A stretch of DNA of 64,000 nucleotides, from assembly GCF_001422245.1 (NCBI RefSeq), contig NZ_LMMM01000015.1, forward strand, positions 75,389-139,388. Reading direction: 5' to 3'. The DNA comes from Rhizobium sp. Leaf262 (GTDB lineage Bacteria; Pseudomonadota; Alphaproteobacteria; Rhizobiales; Rhizobiaceae). Positions within the stretch are counted from its first letter, which is position 1; the number at the start of each line of letters is the position of its first letter. The notes beneath the pieces are model-generated. The model was not told where the DNA came from. It ran no database searches and saw only the letters and a program-made list of their open reading frames with translations. Shown here piece after piece: positions 54,325-63,588 of the stretch. Position numbers and translations under genes: made by a program.

Positions 54325-56214
54325 ATGGGAATTGCAATGGCTTCAGAAAATACCCCGGTGCCAAATTCAACCGCTCCAGACTCTTCGCTAACCGAAAAAG
54401 AAATGGAGGAAGCACGCCGTGCTTATCTCCTGAAACGCTTCTGGCACAGCGCAAGAGGGTATTGGGGCAAAGACGGTGACCGGTTTGCCTGGTTTGTGTC
54501 GATCGGACTGCTCGTTCTCATCGGCATCAATGTCTGCTTCCAATATGGGATCAATGTCTGGAATCGTGGTCTTTTCGATGCGATAGAACAGCGACATGCC
54601 TCAGATGTCTATTATCTGGCATCCCTGTTTCCGCCTCTGGTTCTGGGCAGCGTCGGGCTCGTTACGGTTCAGGTCTTTGTGCGCATGCTGATCCAGCGGC
54701 GCTGGCGCTCCTGGCTGACGAAAGCGTTGATCGGGCGCTGGCTGGCGAACGGTCGCTATTATCAGTTGAACCTCATCGACGGTGACCACAAGAACCCTGA
54801 AGCCCGTATTTCCGAAGACATGCGCATCGCGACGGAATCACCAGTCGATTTCACCGCTGGCGTCATATCCGCCTTTGTATCGGCCTCCACTTTCATCGTC
54901 GTTCTCTGGACGATTGGTGGCGCTCTGACGTTGCCGATCGCAGGGACTGTCATCACGATCCCGGGCTTCCTTGTCATCGCTGCGGTCATCTACGCTGCGA
55001 TCACCTCGACTTCGATCGCCGTTATCGGGCGTAACTTCGTGCGGGTATCGGAAGATAAGAACCAAGTTGAAGCGGAGTTCCGCTACACACTGACCCGTGT
55101 ACGTGAAAATGGTGAAAGTATCGCTCTTTTGGGCGGCGAGGAGGAGGAACGCAGCGACCTCGACAAAACCTTTGCCAATGTCCGGCAACAATGGCGTCTC
55201 CTCGCCAATCAGCACATGCGAACCACCCTCGTCTCGCATAGTTCGATGTTGATCGCACCGGTCGTACCGGTTCTGCTCTGTGCTCCGAAATTTCTCGAGG
55301 GAAGCATGTCGCTTGGCGAGGTGATGCAGGCAGCGTCGGCCTTCACCATCGTCCAGGGTGCCTTCGGCTGGCTGGTCGACAACTACCCCCGGCTTGCGGA
55401 CTGGAATGCATGCGCACGCCGCGTCGCGTCCTTGATGACGTCACTTGATGATCTCGAACGCGCCGAGCAAAGCGACGATATCGGGCGGATCAAACGCGGA
55501 GACACGCAGGGCTCGACCATGCTCAGCCTCAGCGAACTCTCCGTCTCGCTGGGCGACGGAACAGCGGTGGTGAAAGAGACGCAGGTGGAAATCGAGCCGG
55601 GCGAACGGGTTCTCGTCGCCGGCGAATCCGGCTCGGGCAAAAGCACGCTCGTTCGCGCAATCGCAGGACTTTGGCCATGGGGCGAAGGCAGCGTGAATTT
55701 TCACCCTGATCACAGGCTGTTCATGTTACCCCAACGACCCTACATTCCGTCGGGCACATTGCGGCGCGCCGTGGCTTACCCCCGCCCCGCCGATAGCTGG
55801 TCCGTCGACGATATTAAGATCGCGCTTGAAAAAGTAGGCCTTGGTCAATTGCACGAAAAGATCGAGGACGATGCACCCTGGGACCACACGCTTTCGGGTG
55901 GAGAAAAGCAGCGCTTAGCATTTGCGAGACTTCTGCTGCACGATCCGAACATTATCGTACTCGATGAAGCGACGTCGGCGCTGGACGAGAAGACGCAGGA
56001 TCAGATCATGGAAATGCTGATCGATGAACTTCCCGACGCCACCATCGTCAGCGTGGCGCACCGCGTGGAGCTCGAGGTCTTTCATACACGAAAGATAACA
56101 CTGGAAAGACGCGACGGCGGCGCGAAACTCGTGAGCGACGTTGGCCTCATTCAGCGCACGCCGAGACGCAAGAAGCTTCTTCGGTTGATCAAAAAATCGC
56201 GTTTGCCGCGATAG
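54325..56214 (+). CDS. SbmA/BacA-like ABC transporter (membrane plus ATPase in one chain)
   Basis: 629-aa half-transporter. An N-terminal membrane region of the SbmA/BacA (ABC_membrane_2) type spans about residues 40-370, with INVWNRGLFDAIEQRHASDVYYL and RRWRSWLTKALIGRWLANGRYYQL. The ATPase has Walker A GESGSGKST from residue 433, LSGGEKQRLAFARLLLHDP from 523 and Walker B ending at D547 in LDEATSALDE. ATG 54337 is an alternative start. Relatives (YddA, Rv1819c/BclA type) carry peptides or cobalamin; in rhizobia BclA-type proteins take up antimicrobial peptides. The exact cargo here is not known. Confidence 0.85.
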   Translation: MGIAMASENTPVPNSTAPDSSLTEKEMEEARRAYLLKRFWHSARGYWGKDGDRFAWFVSIGLLVLIGINVCFQYGINVWNRGLFDAIEQRHASDVYYLASLFPPLVLGSVGLVTVQVFVRMLIQRRWRSWLTKALIGRWLANGRYYQLNLIDGDHKNPEARISEDMRIATESPVDFTAGVISAFVSASTFIVVLWTIGGALTLPIAGTVITIPGFLVIAAVIYAAITSTSIAVIGRNFVRVSEDKNQVEAEFRYTLTRVRENGESIALLGGEEEERSDLDKTFANVRQQWRLLANQHMRTTLVSHSSMLIAPVVPVLLCAPKFLEGSMSLGEVMQAASAFTIVQGAFGWLVDNYPRLADWNACARRVASLMTSLDDLERAEQSDDIGRIKRGDTQGSTMLSLSELSVSLGDGTAVVKETQVEIEPGERVLVAGESGSGKSTLVRAIAGLWPWGEGSVNFHPDHRLFMLPQRPYIPSGTLRRAVAYPRPADSWSVDDIKIALEKVGLGQLHEKIEDDAPWDHTLSGGEKQRLAFARLLLHDPNIIVLDEATSALDEKTQDQIMEMLIDELPDATIVSVAHRVELEVFHTRKITLERRDGGAKLVSDVGLIQRTPRRKKLLRLIKKSRLPR

Positions 56215-56261
56215 TCAACGCCCGGCGTCCGCATACGAGGCGTCAAAATGCTCCGAAACGA

Positions 56262-56297
56262 AAAAGAGGCCCGTTTTACGACGGGCCTCTTTTCAGT
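56262..56297. terminator. Bidirectional intrinsic terminator
   Basis: A perfect 13-bp stem, aaaagaggcccgt (56262-56274) with acgggcctctttt (56281-56293), lies between convergent genes. T runs flank it on both strands, so it can end the ABC gene transcript on the plus strand and the outer-membrane protein transcript on the minus strand. Confidence 0.88.
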
Positions 56298-56314
56298 TTT
56301 AGGATAATCCAGAA

Positions 56315-57028
56315 TTAGAACTGACGGCGGAAACCGGCTGTGATCGCGTGGCTGCTGAAATCAGTGCTCGAGGTCGTGCCATCCGTTGCAGTGAAGTTGA
56401 AGTTATCAGCTGCAGTGTAACGATAACCGATATCGAACGTGGTGTTGCTGAACAGGGTGCTGTCACGGAAGAAGGAGATGGTGTCCAGCTTGATACCAAC
56501 GCCTGCATCGAGGTGGTAGGCGAACTTGGTGTCGTCGTCATCCATGGCGATACCGGACACGCCCTGACGGTGCAGTTCCAGGTTCATCGCGCCAACGCCA
56601 CCGCCCAAATAAGGCGTAAAGGCAGTGGAGGTGTTGATGTCGAGATAGCCGTTGACGTAGCCCTGGATCGTGCGGGCTTCGCCGAAAGACGACCCGCCGA
56701 AACCGAAGCCATTAACAGTATGTTCATCGACGTCTGCGGTACCATAGCCCACTTCCAGTTCCAGACGCGGCGAAACGATGCCGTAGGAGCCGAAGCTGTA
56801 ACCTGCCCGCAGAGCGCTGTAGAAACCGAGGTCATAGTCGGTGCTGACGCCGTCCGCGCCGGACGCAAAACCTGTGTCGTCAAGAAACGTCAGGCTGCTC
56901 AAAGAGCCGAGGTAGAAACCACCTGGATTGGACGCAACGACGGGCTCGCTTGGAGCAACCATGTCGGCAGCCTGTGCAGTGGAGGCCAGTAGCCCTAGCA
57001 GGCCAGCAAGCTTGATAACGCGCTTCAT
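56315..57028 (-). CDS. Outer-membrane beta-barrel protein, Omp25/31-like
   Basis: 237-aa outer-membrane protein with a signal peptide ending STAQAAD. The eight-stranded porin-like pattern is seen in GFYLGSLSSLTFLDDTG, SALRAGYSFGSYGIVSPRLELEVGYG, LDINTSTAFTPYLGGGVGAMNL and the C-terminal HAITAGFRRQF, which ends with the aromatic residue needed for assembly. The ATG at 57028 follows aaagg. Members are abundant structural or adhesion proteins of Rhizobiales outer membranes. Confidence 0.83.
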   Translation of the reverse strand: MKRVIKLAGLLGLLASTAQAADMVAPSEPVVASNPGGFYLGSLSSLTFLDDTGFASGADGVSTDYDLGFYSALRAGYSFGSYGIVSPRLELEVGYGTADVDEHTVNGFGFGGSSFGEARTIQGYVNGYLDINTSTAFTPYLGGGVGAMNLELHRQGVSGIAMDDDDTKFAYHLDAGVGIKLDTISFFRDSTLFSNTTFDIGYRYTAADNFNFTATDGTTSSTDFSSHAITAGFRRQF

Positions 57029-57282
57029 CAGAAAACCTTTCAATATCAGCCCCCGCCGATGATTCTGATCTGGCAACATCTTGATGAAACTGTCGAGAGA
57101 TTTGATCTGGTCACGCCGCTCTGGGCGGAGCGATATGTTTCAGCCGTTGCTAACGCGCAACGTATGACCGCAGTCAGGAGCAATCAAATATTACTTTATA
57201 AGATTTTTCTTATTTTCATCCCGGAACACAATCCCCACCCTGCCGTTGACGATGGAGCTTCAACGCATGGAGGAGACATGAC

Positions 57283-57762
57283 ATGAGCGTATTCACCAAA
57301 ATCAAGAATGCGATATTCGGCGGTCCTGCGACGGCGGCACCCGCTTCACCCAGCGCAGCGGAACCGACCCCGGCGCCGGATGATGTGCCCGGGCCTGCGG
57401 CAACGACAGCGCCACCGGTTGGCGGCACCGGTCAGGCCGTGCCCAAAACATCAGGTGCTTCGTCTCAGTCGCCGTCCGCACCGTCATCCAGCAACGCGAC
57501 GCAGCAGGTCGATGTCGCGGCGCAATTGGATGCTGCAGTGAAACGCAGCGGCCAGAAGCTGGACTGGAAGCATTCCATCGTTGACTTGATGAAAGCACTC
57601 GGAATGGACGCCAGCCTTGCCGAACGAAAAGAACTCGCACAAGAGCTGGGCTACACAAAAGATCTCAATGGTTCCGCAGAAATGAACACCTGGCTGCACA
57701 AGGCCTTGTTGAAAAAGCTGTCCGAGAACGGCGGCAAGGTTCCTACAGAACTTCTGGACTGA
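57283..57762 (+). CDS. DUF3597-domain protein
   Basis: 159-aa protein. The first ~10 residues (MSVFTKIKNAIFG) and C-terminal domain (SGQKLDWKHSIVDLMKALGMDASLAERKELAQELGY) match DUF3597. The middle (about 15-75) is low complexity, rich in Pro, Ala, Ser and Thr. The fold resembles a small helical domain of unknown function, also linked with LysM-type periplasmic proteins, but no signal peptide is seen. ATG 57283 follows ggagga. A clear terminator follows. Confidence 0.8.
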   Translation: MSVFTKIKNAIFGGPATAAPASPSAAEPTPAPDDVPGPAATTAPPVGGTGQAVPKTSGASSQSPSAPSSSNATQQVDVAAQLDAAVKRSGQKLDWKHSIVDLMKALGMDASLAERKELAQELGYTKDLNGSAEMNTWLHKALLKKLSENGGKVPTELLD

Positions 57763-57775
57763 TTTCTCCAATAGG

Positions 57776-57800
57776 AAAGGCGGCACTGAGGCCGCCTTTT
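57776..57800 (+). terminator. Intrinsic terminator after the DUF3597 gene
   Basis: A perfect 9-bp stem, aaaggcggc (57776-57784) and gccgccttt (57791-57799), has a 6-base loop and runs into four T. It lies 14 bases after the stop and may also serve the convergent protease gene. Confidence 0.85.
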
Positions 57801-57857
57801 CAAAGTCTGACTGGTACCTAAAATGAACTGGCGAATCCGCCAGGCACATATTTCCAG

Positions 57858-59957
57858 TTACTGAGACCGTCTGACCTTGCCTGCGGCATTGGGAAGGCGT
57901 GCGAGGTCCGCGACAATCGCTCCCGCTTCGGTCTGGAGAACGTCTTTCGCATTCTTGCGCGCGTTTTCTATAGCGATATTCGCGCTGATGCTCCGCTCAT
58001 TAGCTTGCAGGCCATCGTCATTCAGGGGCAGGACACCGCTGCCGTCTTCCGCACGTTCCTTGAGCCGTGCTTCGTTCGCCGCCATTTCGTCCCTACGCTC
58101 CTTTTCGTTGAGAGAGATGGTGCGCTTTGCGCGCTGTGCCTTCAAATCCTCGACATCCTCGACGAAACGCTGAAAATCACGGTCGTTCTTAACGCGGGCG
58201 TCGTGCTCTTTCTGAAGCTGCGGCAATATTTTTGCCATGTCGCCCATCAGCGAATATTTTGCTGGCTTGATCTGCGTCCACGGCAGTGCATTGTCATAGC
58301 TGGATTCGCCAAGAAGCTTGGGGTCCAGAATGCCAGGAAGACTGATGTCGGGCGTCACGCCGCGCAGCTGCGTTGTCCCGCCATCAACGCGGAAAAACTG
58401 CGCAATCGTCAGCTTTAACTGGCCAAGTCCCGGCGTGTTGCTGCGTGCAACGCGATCCAGATCGACGACAGTCTGTACGGTTCCCTTACCGAAGCTCGGC
58501 TCTCCGACAATCACGCCACGGTCGTAATCCTGAATGGCGGCCGCGAAAATCTCCGAAGCCGATGCAGATCCACGATTGATGAGGACACCGAGCGGACCGG
58601 TCCAGGCCGGCGCGCTCATATCGTCGCTCTCGACCTTGACGTTGCCTTCCGCGTCCTTCTGCTGAACGACGGGCCCTTTGCCGATGAACAGGCCCGTCAA
58701 GTCGATCGCTTCGGACAGGGAGCCACCGCCATTGTCGCGCAGATCGATGAGGACGCCTTCGACGTCATCCTTCTTCAACTCACCCAACAGCTTGGCGACA
58801 TCACGGCTTGCACTGCGATAATCCTTGTCGCCTTTGCGTCGCCCTTCGAAATCCTCATAGAATGTTGGCAGCGTGATGACGCCGATCTTGGACGTCTTGT
58901 CACCATTCTTCACGGACAGAATTGTTTTTTGGGCAGCCTGTTTTTCGAGGCTGACCTTGTCGCGAACCAGGCTGATGATGCGGTGGCTGCCACCGCTTGC
59001 GCCGTCCGCAGGCAGGATGTCGAGCCGCACCACTGATCCGGCTTCGCCTCTGATCAGCTGAACGACTTCGTCAAGCCGTGTTCCCACCACTTCCTTGATA
59101 GGACCATCCGCGCCCTGCCCCACACCGGTAATGCGATCCCCCACGGCAAGCTTGTTGGAAAGCTGCGCTGGTCCCCCAGCCACAAGTTCACGAATGGTCG
59201 TATAACCGTCTCGCTCCTGCAGAACTGCTCCGATACCGACAAGCGAAAGCTTCATCGATATATCGAATTCGGCGGAAGCCTTTGCGCTGAAGTAGTCGGT
59301 GTGCGGATCGACCGCCGTCGTGTAGGCGGCCATGAAGGTCTGGAACACGTCGTCGCTCTTGTAAGGATAAACGCGATCCATGATGTTCTTGTAGCGCTTA
59401 TCCAGCGTTTCGCGGATAGCGGCATCGGCCTGACCTGCCAGCTTGAGGCGAAGCCAGTCGCTCTTCACGCGCTTGCGCCACAACTCGTCGCTCTGCGCCT
59501 GCGATTGCGCCCAAGGGGCGTCTTCGCGAGACACCGGATAGTCTTCGTGAGCAGTGAAATCGAAGTCCTGCTTCAGCTCGCTTCGCGCAAACGTCATTCG
59601 GTCGACGACGCGGCGCGTATAGGCGTTGAAGATCGAAAACGGGATCTCCAGATCCTCGTTCAGAATCGCATCGTCGATCTTGGTGCTGTCGGCCAAGAAG
59701 CGGTCGATATCGCTCTGCATGAACAGCATCCGGTCAGGGTCGAGCGATTTGATGAACTTGTTCATGATATGGGTCGATAGCACGTCATCCAGCGGCACTG
59801 TCTTATAGGCGTAACGTTCGAGGAACTGAGCACTGATATTGGCTGCCTGCGCCTGAATTTGCGATGGCTCGAGTGTCGGCGGCGATGCCGGCTGCTGCGC
59901 GTAGGCCGACGACGCGATCGACAGAATCAATCCAAAGAAACCGTGCTTTATGCGCAT
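57858..59957 (-). CDS. prc: Carboxy-terminal processing protease Prc/Tsp (peptidase S41A)
   Basis: 699-aa periplasmic protease that removes C-terminal tails and degrades tagged or misfolded envelope proteins. The signal peptide ends near SSAYAQQ. The N-terminal helical region, a PDZ domain (ITGVGQGADGPIKEVVG) and the S41 catalytic domain are in order. Catalytic residues by alignment with E. coli Tsp are Ser466 in GSASASE, Asp477 in QDYD and Lys491 in SFGKGTVQ. The C-terminal helical domain ends the protein. The ATG at 59957 follows gagga; the upstream extension to 60083 is unsupported. Confidence 0.92.
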   Translation of the reverse strand: MRIKHGFFGLILSIASSAYAQQPASPPTLEPSQIQAQAANISAQFLERYAYKTVPLDDVLSTHIMNKFIKSLDPDRMLFMQSDIDRFLADSTKIDDAILNEDLEIPFSIFNAYTRRVVDRMTFARSELKQDFDFTAHEDYPVSREDAPWAQSQAQSDELWRKRVKSDWLRLKLAGQADAAIRETLDKRYKNIMDRVYPYKSDDVFQTFMAAYTTAVDPHTDYFSAKASAEFDISMKLSLVGIGAVLQERDGYTTIRELVAGGPAQLSNKLAVGDRITGVGQGADGPIKEVVGTRLDEVVQLIRGEAGSVVRLDILPADGASGGSHRIISLVRDKVSLEKQAAQKTILSVKNGDKTSKIGVITLPTFYEDFEGRRKGDKDYRSASRDVAKLLGELKKDDVEGVLIDLRDNGGGSLSEAIDLTGLFIGKGPVVQQKDAEGNVKVESDDMSAPAWTGPLGVLINRGSASASEIFAAAIQDYDRGVIVGEPSFGKGTVQTVVDLDRVARSNTPGLGQLKLTIAQFFRVDGGTTQLRGVTPDISLPGILDPKLLGESSYDNALPWTQIKPAKYSLMGDMAKILPQLQKEHDARVKNDRDFQRFVEDVEDLKAQRAKRTISLNEKERRDEMAANEARLKERAEDGSGVLPLNDDGLQANERSISANIAIENARKNAKDVLQTEAGAIVADLARLPNAAGKVRRSQ

Positions 59958-60258
59958 GCGATACCATTCCTCATCATTGTGCGTTTCAAGTCTTACTTCA
60001 CCACGACGGCAATTACGATAAGAACCTCGGCTCCAAACCCTTATTTTCAGGCAATTGGTCGTGAAGAGACTAGCCTCAGTCATCTGATGTCAAAGTGATG
60101 GAATTATGCAACTCCGTCCTCTATTAGACACAACGCACGACAACCAGGGGCTTTCATTTTTCGAAAACGCCCCATCGACACGACCTCCCGGCATGGATCG
60201 CCGAGGGCTCAGACTATGGCTCCCGTAGCCAGGCCAATATTCGAAATGAGGATACACC

Positions 60259-60513
60259 ATGAAATCGAGCATCTTTTCCAATCGACGCGCCCTGTTGATC
60301 GGCGCTGTCGCCGCCGTGGCGATATTCGCGGTCATTCAGGGTTTTTACACCCTGCGAGGTCCGCAATATGCAGAAGGGCGGCCAGACGCACTGACGGTGC
60401 GCCCGATTGTGAAAGATGACGGGGTCAAGAACACGACGATGGCTGTCGTCTTTGGATTGATCGGCGGTCTCTATGTTGCCCGCTTCGTCAACCGACGCTC
60501 CGCGAAACCCTGA
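60259..60513 (+). CDS. Small membrane protein, unknown function
   Basis: 84-aa hypothetical protein with two hydrophobic segments: residues ~11-30 (ALLIGAVAAVAIFAVIQGF) and ~59-76 (TTMAVVFGLIGGLYVARFV). It ends in a basic tail (NRRSAKP). A linker rich in Pro, Arg and Asp lies between. No known family is recognised. A long hairpin follows between this gene and convergent treZ. Confidence 0.65.
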   Translation: MKSSIFSNRRALLIGAVAAVAIFAVIQGFYTLRGPQYAEGRPDALTVRPIVKDDGVKNTTMAVVFGLIGGLYVARFVNRRSAKP

Positions 60514-60519
60514 CGAAGT

Positions 60520-60554
60520 CCTCGCCCACGCAAAAGACATCAGCGTGGGCGAGG
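60520..60554. terminator. Long hairpin between convergent small-membrane-protein and treZ genes
   Basis: A perfect 12-bp GC-rich stem (60520-60531 with 60543-60554) and 11-base loop lie in the 50-base gap between the two convergent stops. No T run follows on either strand, so termination would be weak or factor-dependent; mRNA 3'-end protection is an alternative. Confidence 0.5.
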
Positions 60555-60563
60555 TCAGCCCCT

Positions 60564-62408
60564 TCAGTGTCCTCCCGTAAGACGCCAAGCGACGGACCAA
60601 GGCCCCAGTCTCGATGCGTCGCTCTCGCCGTATGTGAAAAGCACATTGCCTTCGCCTGACGTCGTTTCGAGGTCGACCGCCTGAGCCGAGAGATTTGCAA
60701 GCAAATCGAGTTTCGAGCCGCCCGCCAACGTCCAGACAATACGCACAGCCTCGCCCTGAGTTTGAAATCGTCCCGCTTCCAGACCCGGTTGACTCAGCAG
60801 TGGCACGATAAATTTGTGTCGCAAAGCAATGAGCTTGCGATAGAACCCGATTGTATCGTTTCCGGACCGATCTTCCGACCGGGTCCAATCGAGCTTGGCC
60901 GACAGAAACGTCGAACGGGCGGTTGGGTCGGCGACATCGTCGCCATCGAAACCGGGCAGACGCGATAGTTCTTCACGCCGCCCCTTGCGGATTTTTTCGT
61001 TCAATTCCTCATCGAATTCGCAGAAAAAGGGAAAAGGCTCCTTTGCTCCCCATTCTTCACCCATGAACAACATCGGTATTTGCGGTGCCAGCAGATAGAC
61101 CGCAGCGATTGCCTTGATTGGCTCGTCATCGATATGGGACGACATCCGGTCACCAATGGCACGATTGCCGATCTGGTCATGGTTCTGGATGAACGATATG
61201 AACGCTGTCGGCGGCAAGTGTCGGCTGGGCTTGCCGCGTTCTTGGTCCCGGTAGGGCATATGCTCACCCTGAAAGACGAAACCCTCCGCCAGTGCCCGAG
61301 CGAGATTATCGTCCTTGTCGGTATAGGCCTCATAATATCCAAACGTCTCGCCAGTCGCGGCGACGTGCAGGACGTGGTGAACATCATCGTTCCATTGTGC
61401 GGTGAAAAACTCGGGCTTGCCCTGCGCATCCCTCGTCAGAATATCGCTGTCATTGTCCTCGTTTTCGACAATGAGGTGAATATGGCGCGCACCTGCCGCC
61501 GCACGTACCCGCCGCGCCAGTTCATGCAGGACATGTTCGTCGCTATCGTCCTTGATTTCGTGGATGGCATCGAGCCGCAAACCATCCAGCCTGAACTGGG
61601 TTACCCAAAAGATGGCGTTTTGAATGACGAATTCCCGGATTTGGCTGGATCCTTCGTCGTCGTAATTTATGCCGTTTCCCCAAGGCGATGCGTGGTGCTC
61701 GGTAAAAAGCGGTGCGTAAGTCGGTAGGTAATTTCCGTCAGGCCCCAGATGATTGTAAACCACATCAAGGAAAACACAGATACCTCGTTCATGGGCTTCA
61801 TCGACAAATGCCATCAGGTCTTCCGGTCGCCCGTAGCTGCTTTCCGGCGCGTAAGGCATCACGCCATCATAGCCCCAACCGTAGCTGCCTGGAAAATCGC
61901 TGATCGGCATCATCTGAATAGCAGTCACGCCAAGTCGCTGCAGGTGATCAAGCTTCTCGATTGCAGACAGAAAACCGCCTCCATCCGTAAAAGCACCTGG
62001 GTGAAGTTCATAGATCACCATCTCTTCCCAAGGGCGACCCGCCCAGTCTCGAGATCTCCATGGATAGAGAGACAGGTCGACAACCTCGCTCGCCCCATGA
62101 ACATCTTCCGGCTGATAACGGGAGGCCGGATCGGGAATCGCAAGGCCATCCGGCAAGACAAAACGATACCGTGTTCCGTGGCCCGCGCCGGGTATCTCGA
62201 ACTGAAACCATCCGTCATCCGAGCGACGCATTTCGTGGCGTTCGCCACTCTCGAGATGAAGCACGACAGAGGGCTGGAGTGGCGCCCATAGCCGAAACAA
62301 AGTGGCATTTGGGAGGATCAACGGGCCGAAATCAAAATGATCTGACAAGTGGGTACCTTCTGATGGCAATGAAGAGACGCGGTAACATCGCGTCTCTAAC
62401 TTCGTCAC
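60564..62408 (-). CDS. treZ: Malto-oligosyltrehalose trehalohydrolase
   Basis: 614-aa GH13 enzyme that releases trehalose from maltooligosyl-trehalose. An N-terminal CBM48-like beta domain (residues ~20-110) precedes the barrel, with WEEMVIYELHPGAFTDGGGF, VYNHLGPDGNYLPTYAPLFTEHHASPWG (diagnostic of TreZ), LDGLRLDAIHEI with the nucleophile aspartate and IVENEDND with the acid glutamate. ISFIQNHDQIGNRA holds the third aspartate region. The start is GTG at 62406-62408. The partner TreY is not in the window, so the pathway gene pair is split or TreY is encoded elsewhere. Confidence 0.9.
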   Translation of the reverse strand: MTKLETRCYRVSSLPSEGTHLSDHFDFGPLILPNATLFRLWAPLQPSVVLHLESGERHEMRRSDDGWFQFEIPGAGHGTRYRFVLPDGLAIPDPASRYQPEDVHGASEVVDLSLYPWRSRDWAGRPWEEMVIYELHPGAFTDGGGFLSAIEKLDHLQRLGVTAIQMMPISDFPGSYGWGYDGVMPYAPESSYGRPEDLMAFVDEAHERGICVFLDVVYNHLGPDGNYLPTYAPLFTEHHASPWGNGINYDDEGSSQIREFVIQNAIFWVTQFRLDGLRLDAIHEIKDDSDEHVLHELARRVRAAAGARHIHLIVENEDNDSDILTRDAQGKPEFFTAQWNDDVHHVLHVAATGETFGYYEAYTDKDDNLARALAEGFVFQGEHMPYRDQERGKPSRHLPPTAFISFIQNHDQIGNRAIGDRMSSHIDDEPIKAIAAVYLLAPQIPMLFMGEEWGAKEPFPFFCEFDEELNEKIRKGRREELSRLPGFDGDDVADPTARSTFLSAKLDWTRSEDRSGNDTIGFYRKLIALRHKFIVPLLSQPGLEAGRFQTQGEAVRIVWTLAGGSKLDLLANLSAQAVDLETTSGEGNVLFTYGESDASRLGPWSVAWRLTGGH

Positions 62409-62475
62409 GAGATTATGGTTTCATCCCACTACCGCCGATTGATGTTATTTGCCGTTGCCGTCGATTACGCCAAGA

Positions 62476-63396
62476 TCAGTCGTTGGCAAATTCGGTGGCA
62501 GACTGTGATGTCGTGACCATCATATTGTAGTCGTTGACAATCCACTGGAGGTCACCGGCAGCGCTACCTTTTCTGGCGTCGCCTTTGGTCTTTTGCAACT
62601 TTTCCTGAAACTCTCTGAGCTTGCTGAGAAGCGATGCTGGGCTGGATTCGAAGACATGGAAGGAATTGGGATGGTCGGATGCATAATCATCCATCTCCCT
62701 CACCGCGCCCGCATAATCCTTCAAAATCGCGTCGAACTTCGGCATGTCGACCACCGGCTTATCGGCATCCGGCAGCACATCCACAACGGCCTGCGCCTTC
62801 ATCATGACGTTGCGGACATGCCAGAGCGCCTTTTTGCCTTGAGCCTTTTCGATAGCGGCGAGCTGCGCCTGATCGATGACGCGCTTTTCCTCCGTTACCA
62901 GCGCGTCGGCCTCCTCGCGGGCCTTGACGTACACAGGAGCATATTCGGCGATCTTGGCATGATATTCCTTGCCGCCCTGCATCTTGTCGGATTTGTAATC
63001 CAGCCTGTCGTAATATTTGCTTGCCTTGTCGAGAACAGGAGCAAGATTTTCATAGGCCTCGATAAAACGCTGCATGGCGCTGTCGAGCGCTGGCATTTTG
63101 GGTTCTGCGGCAATCGCCTGTTGTGCCTGCGCTATCTCATCACGCACGTCGTATGGGGAATACATCCCGTAAATGATGCGTTCCTTGCCGGTTGGGCCCT
63201 TTTTCATGTCGACCCAGCTATCATATCGCTCCAGAGAGTCGGACGCCCGGATCGCACGATTGAGCAAGGACACGTAGGCATTCATCTTGCTGACCGCCGC
63301 GCCGTCGACGTCTTCATCGCTCGTCTGTGCCAGTGCCTGGAACGTCAGAAGAAGGGAAAGCAACGCTCCCCAGATCAGTTTCGTAAAGAATGTCAT
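62476..63396 (-). CDS. YiiG/DUF3829-family exported protein
   Basis: 306-aa protein with a signal peptide (FTKLIWGALLSLLLTFQALAQ). The remainder is alpha-helical, rich in charged residues, with DUF3829 features KMNAYVSLLNRAIRASDSLERYDSWVD and YYDRLDYKSDKMQGGKEYH, similar to YiiG. No lipobox cysteine is visible, so it is probably soluble in the periplasm. Function unknown. The gene has its own position between treZ and a glycosyltransferase. Confidence 0.75.
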   Translation of the reverse strand: MTFFTKLIWGALLSLLLTFQALAQTSDEDVDGAAVSKMNAYVSLLNRAIRASDSLERYDSWVDMKKGPTGKERIIYGMYSPYDVRDEIAQAQQAIAAEPKMPALDSAMQRFIEAYENLAPVLDKASKYYDRLDYKSDKMQGGKEYHAKIAEYAPVYVKAREEADALVTEEKRVIDQAQLAAIEKAQGKKALWHVRNVMMKAQAVVDVLPDADKPVVDMPKFDAILKDYAGAVREMDDYASDHPNSFHVFESSPASLLSKLREFQEKLQKTKGDARKGSAAGDLQWIVNDYNMMVTTSQSATEFAND

Positions 63397-63588
63397 CGCG
63401 TCTTCCTGTTACGTCACAGGGCCACGCTTGGTCCACATCATCAACCCGCTGTCGACCGCATCGTGCCCTGCGCCCTCTCAGGTTGATTTTTATGACTTTT
63501 CAGACGCTGTCCGCAAGCGCGGATGACTTCCCCACACAACCAGTTTTTACCTGCTGTTTGTTGGCAAGAAGGTACTGAACGACCACGC

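Noticed and set aside
53991..54326. A 111-residue open frame on the minus strand
   Set aside because: It overlaps the end of the DeoR regulator, has no family features, and its composition looks like antisense of coding and intergenic sequence.
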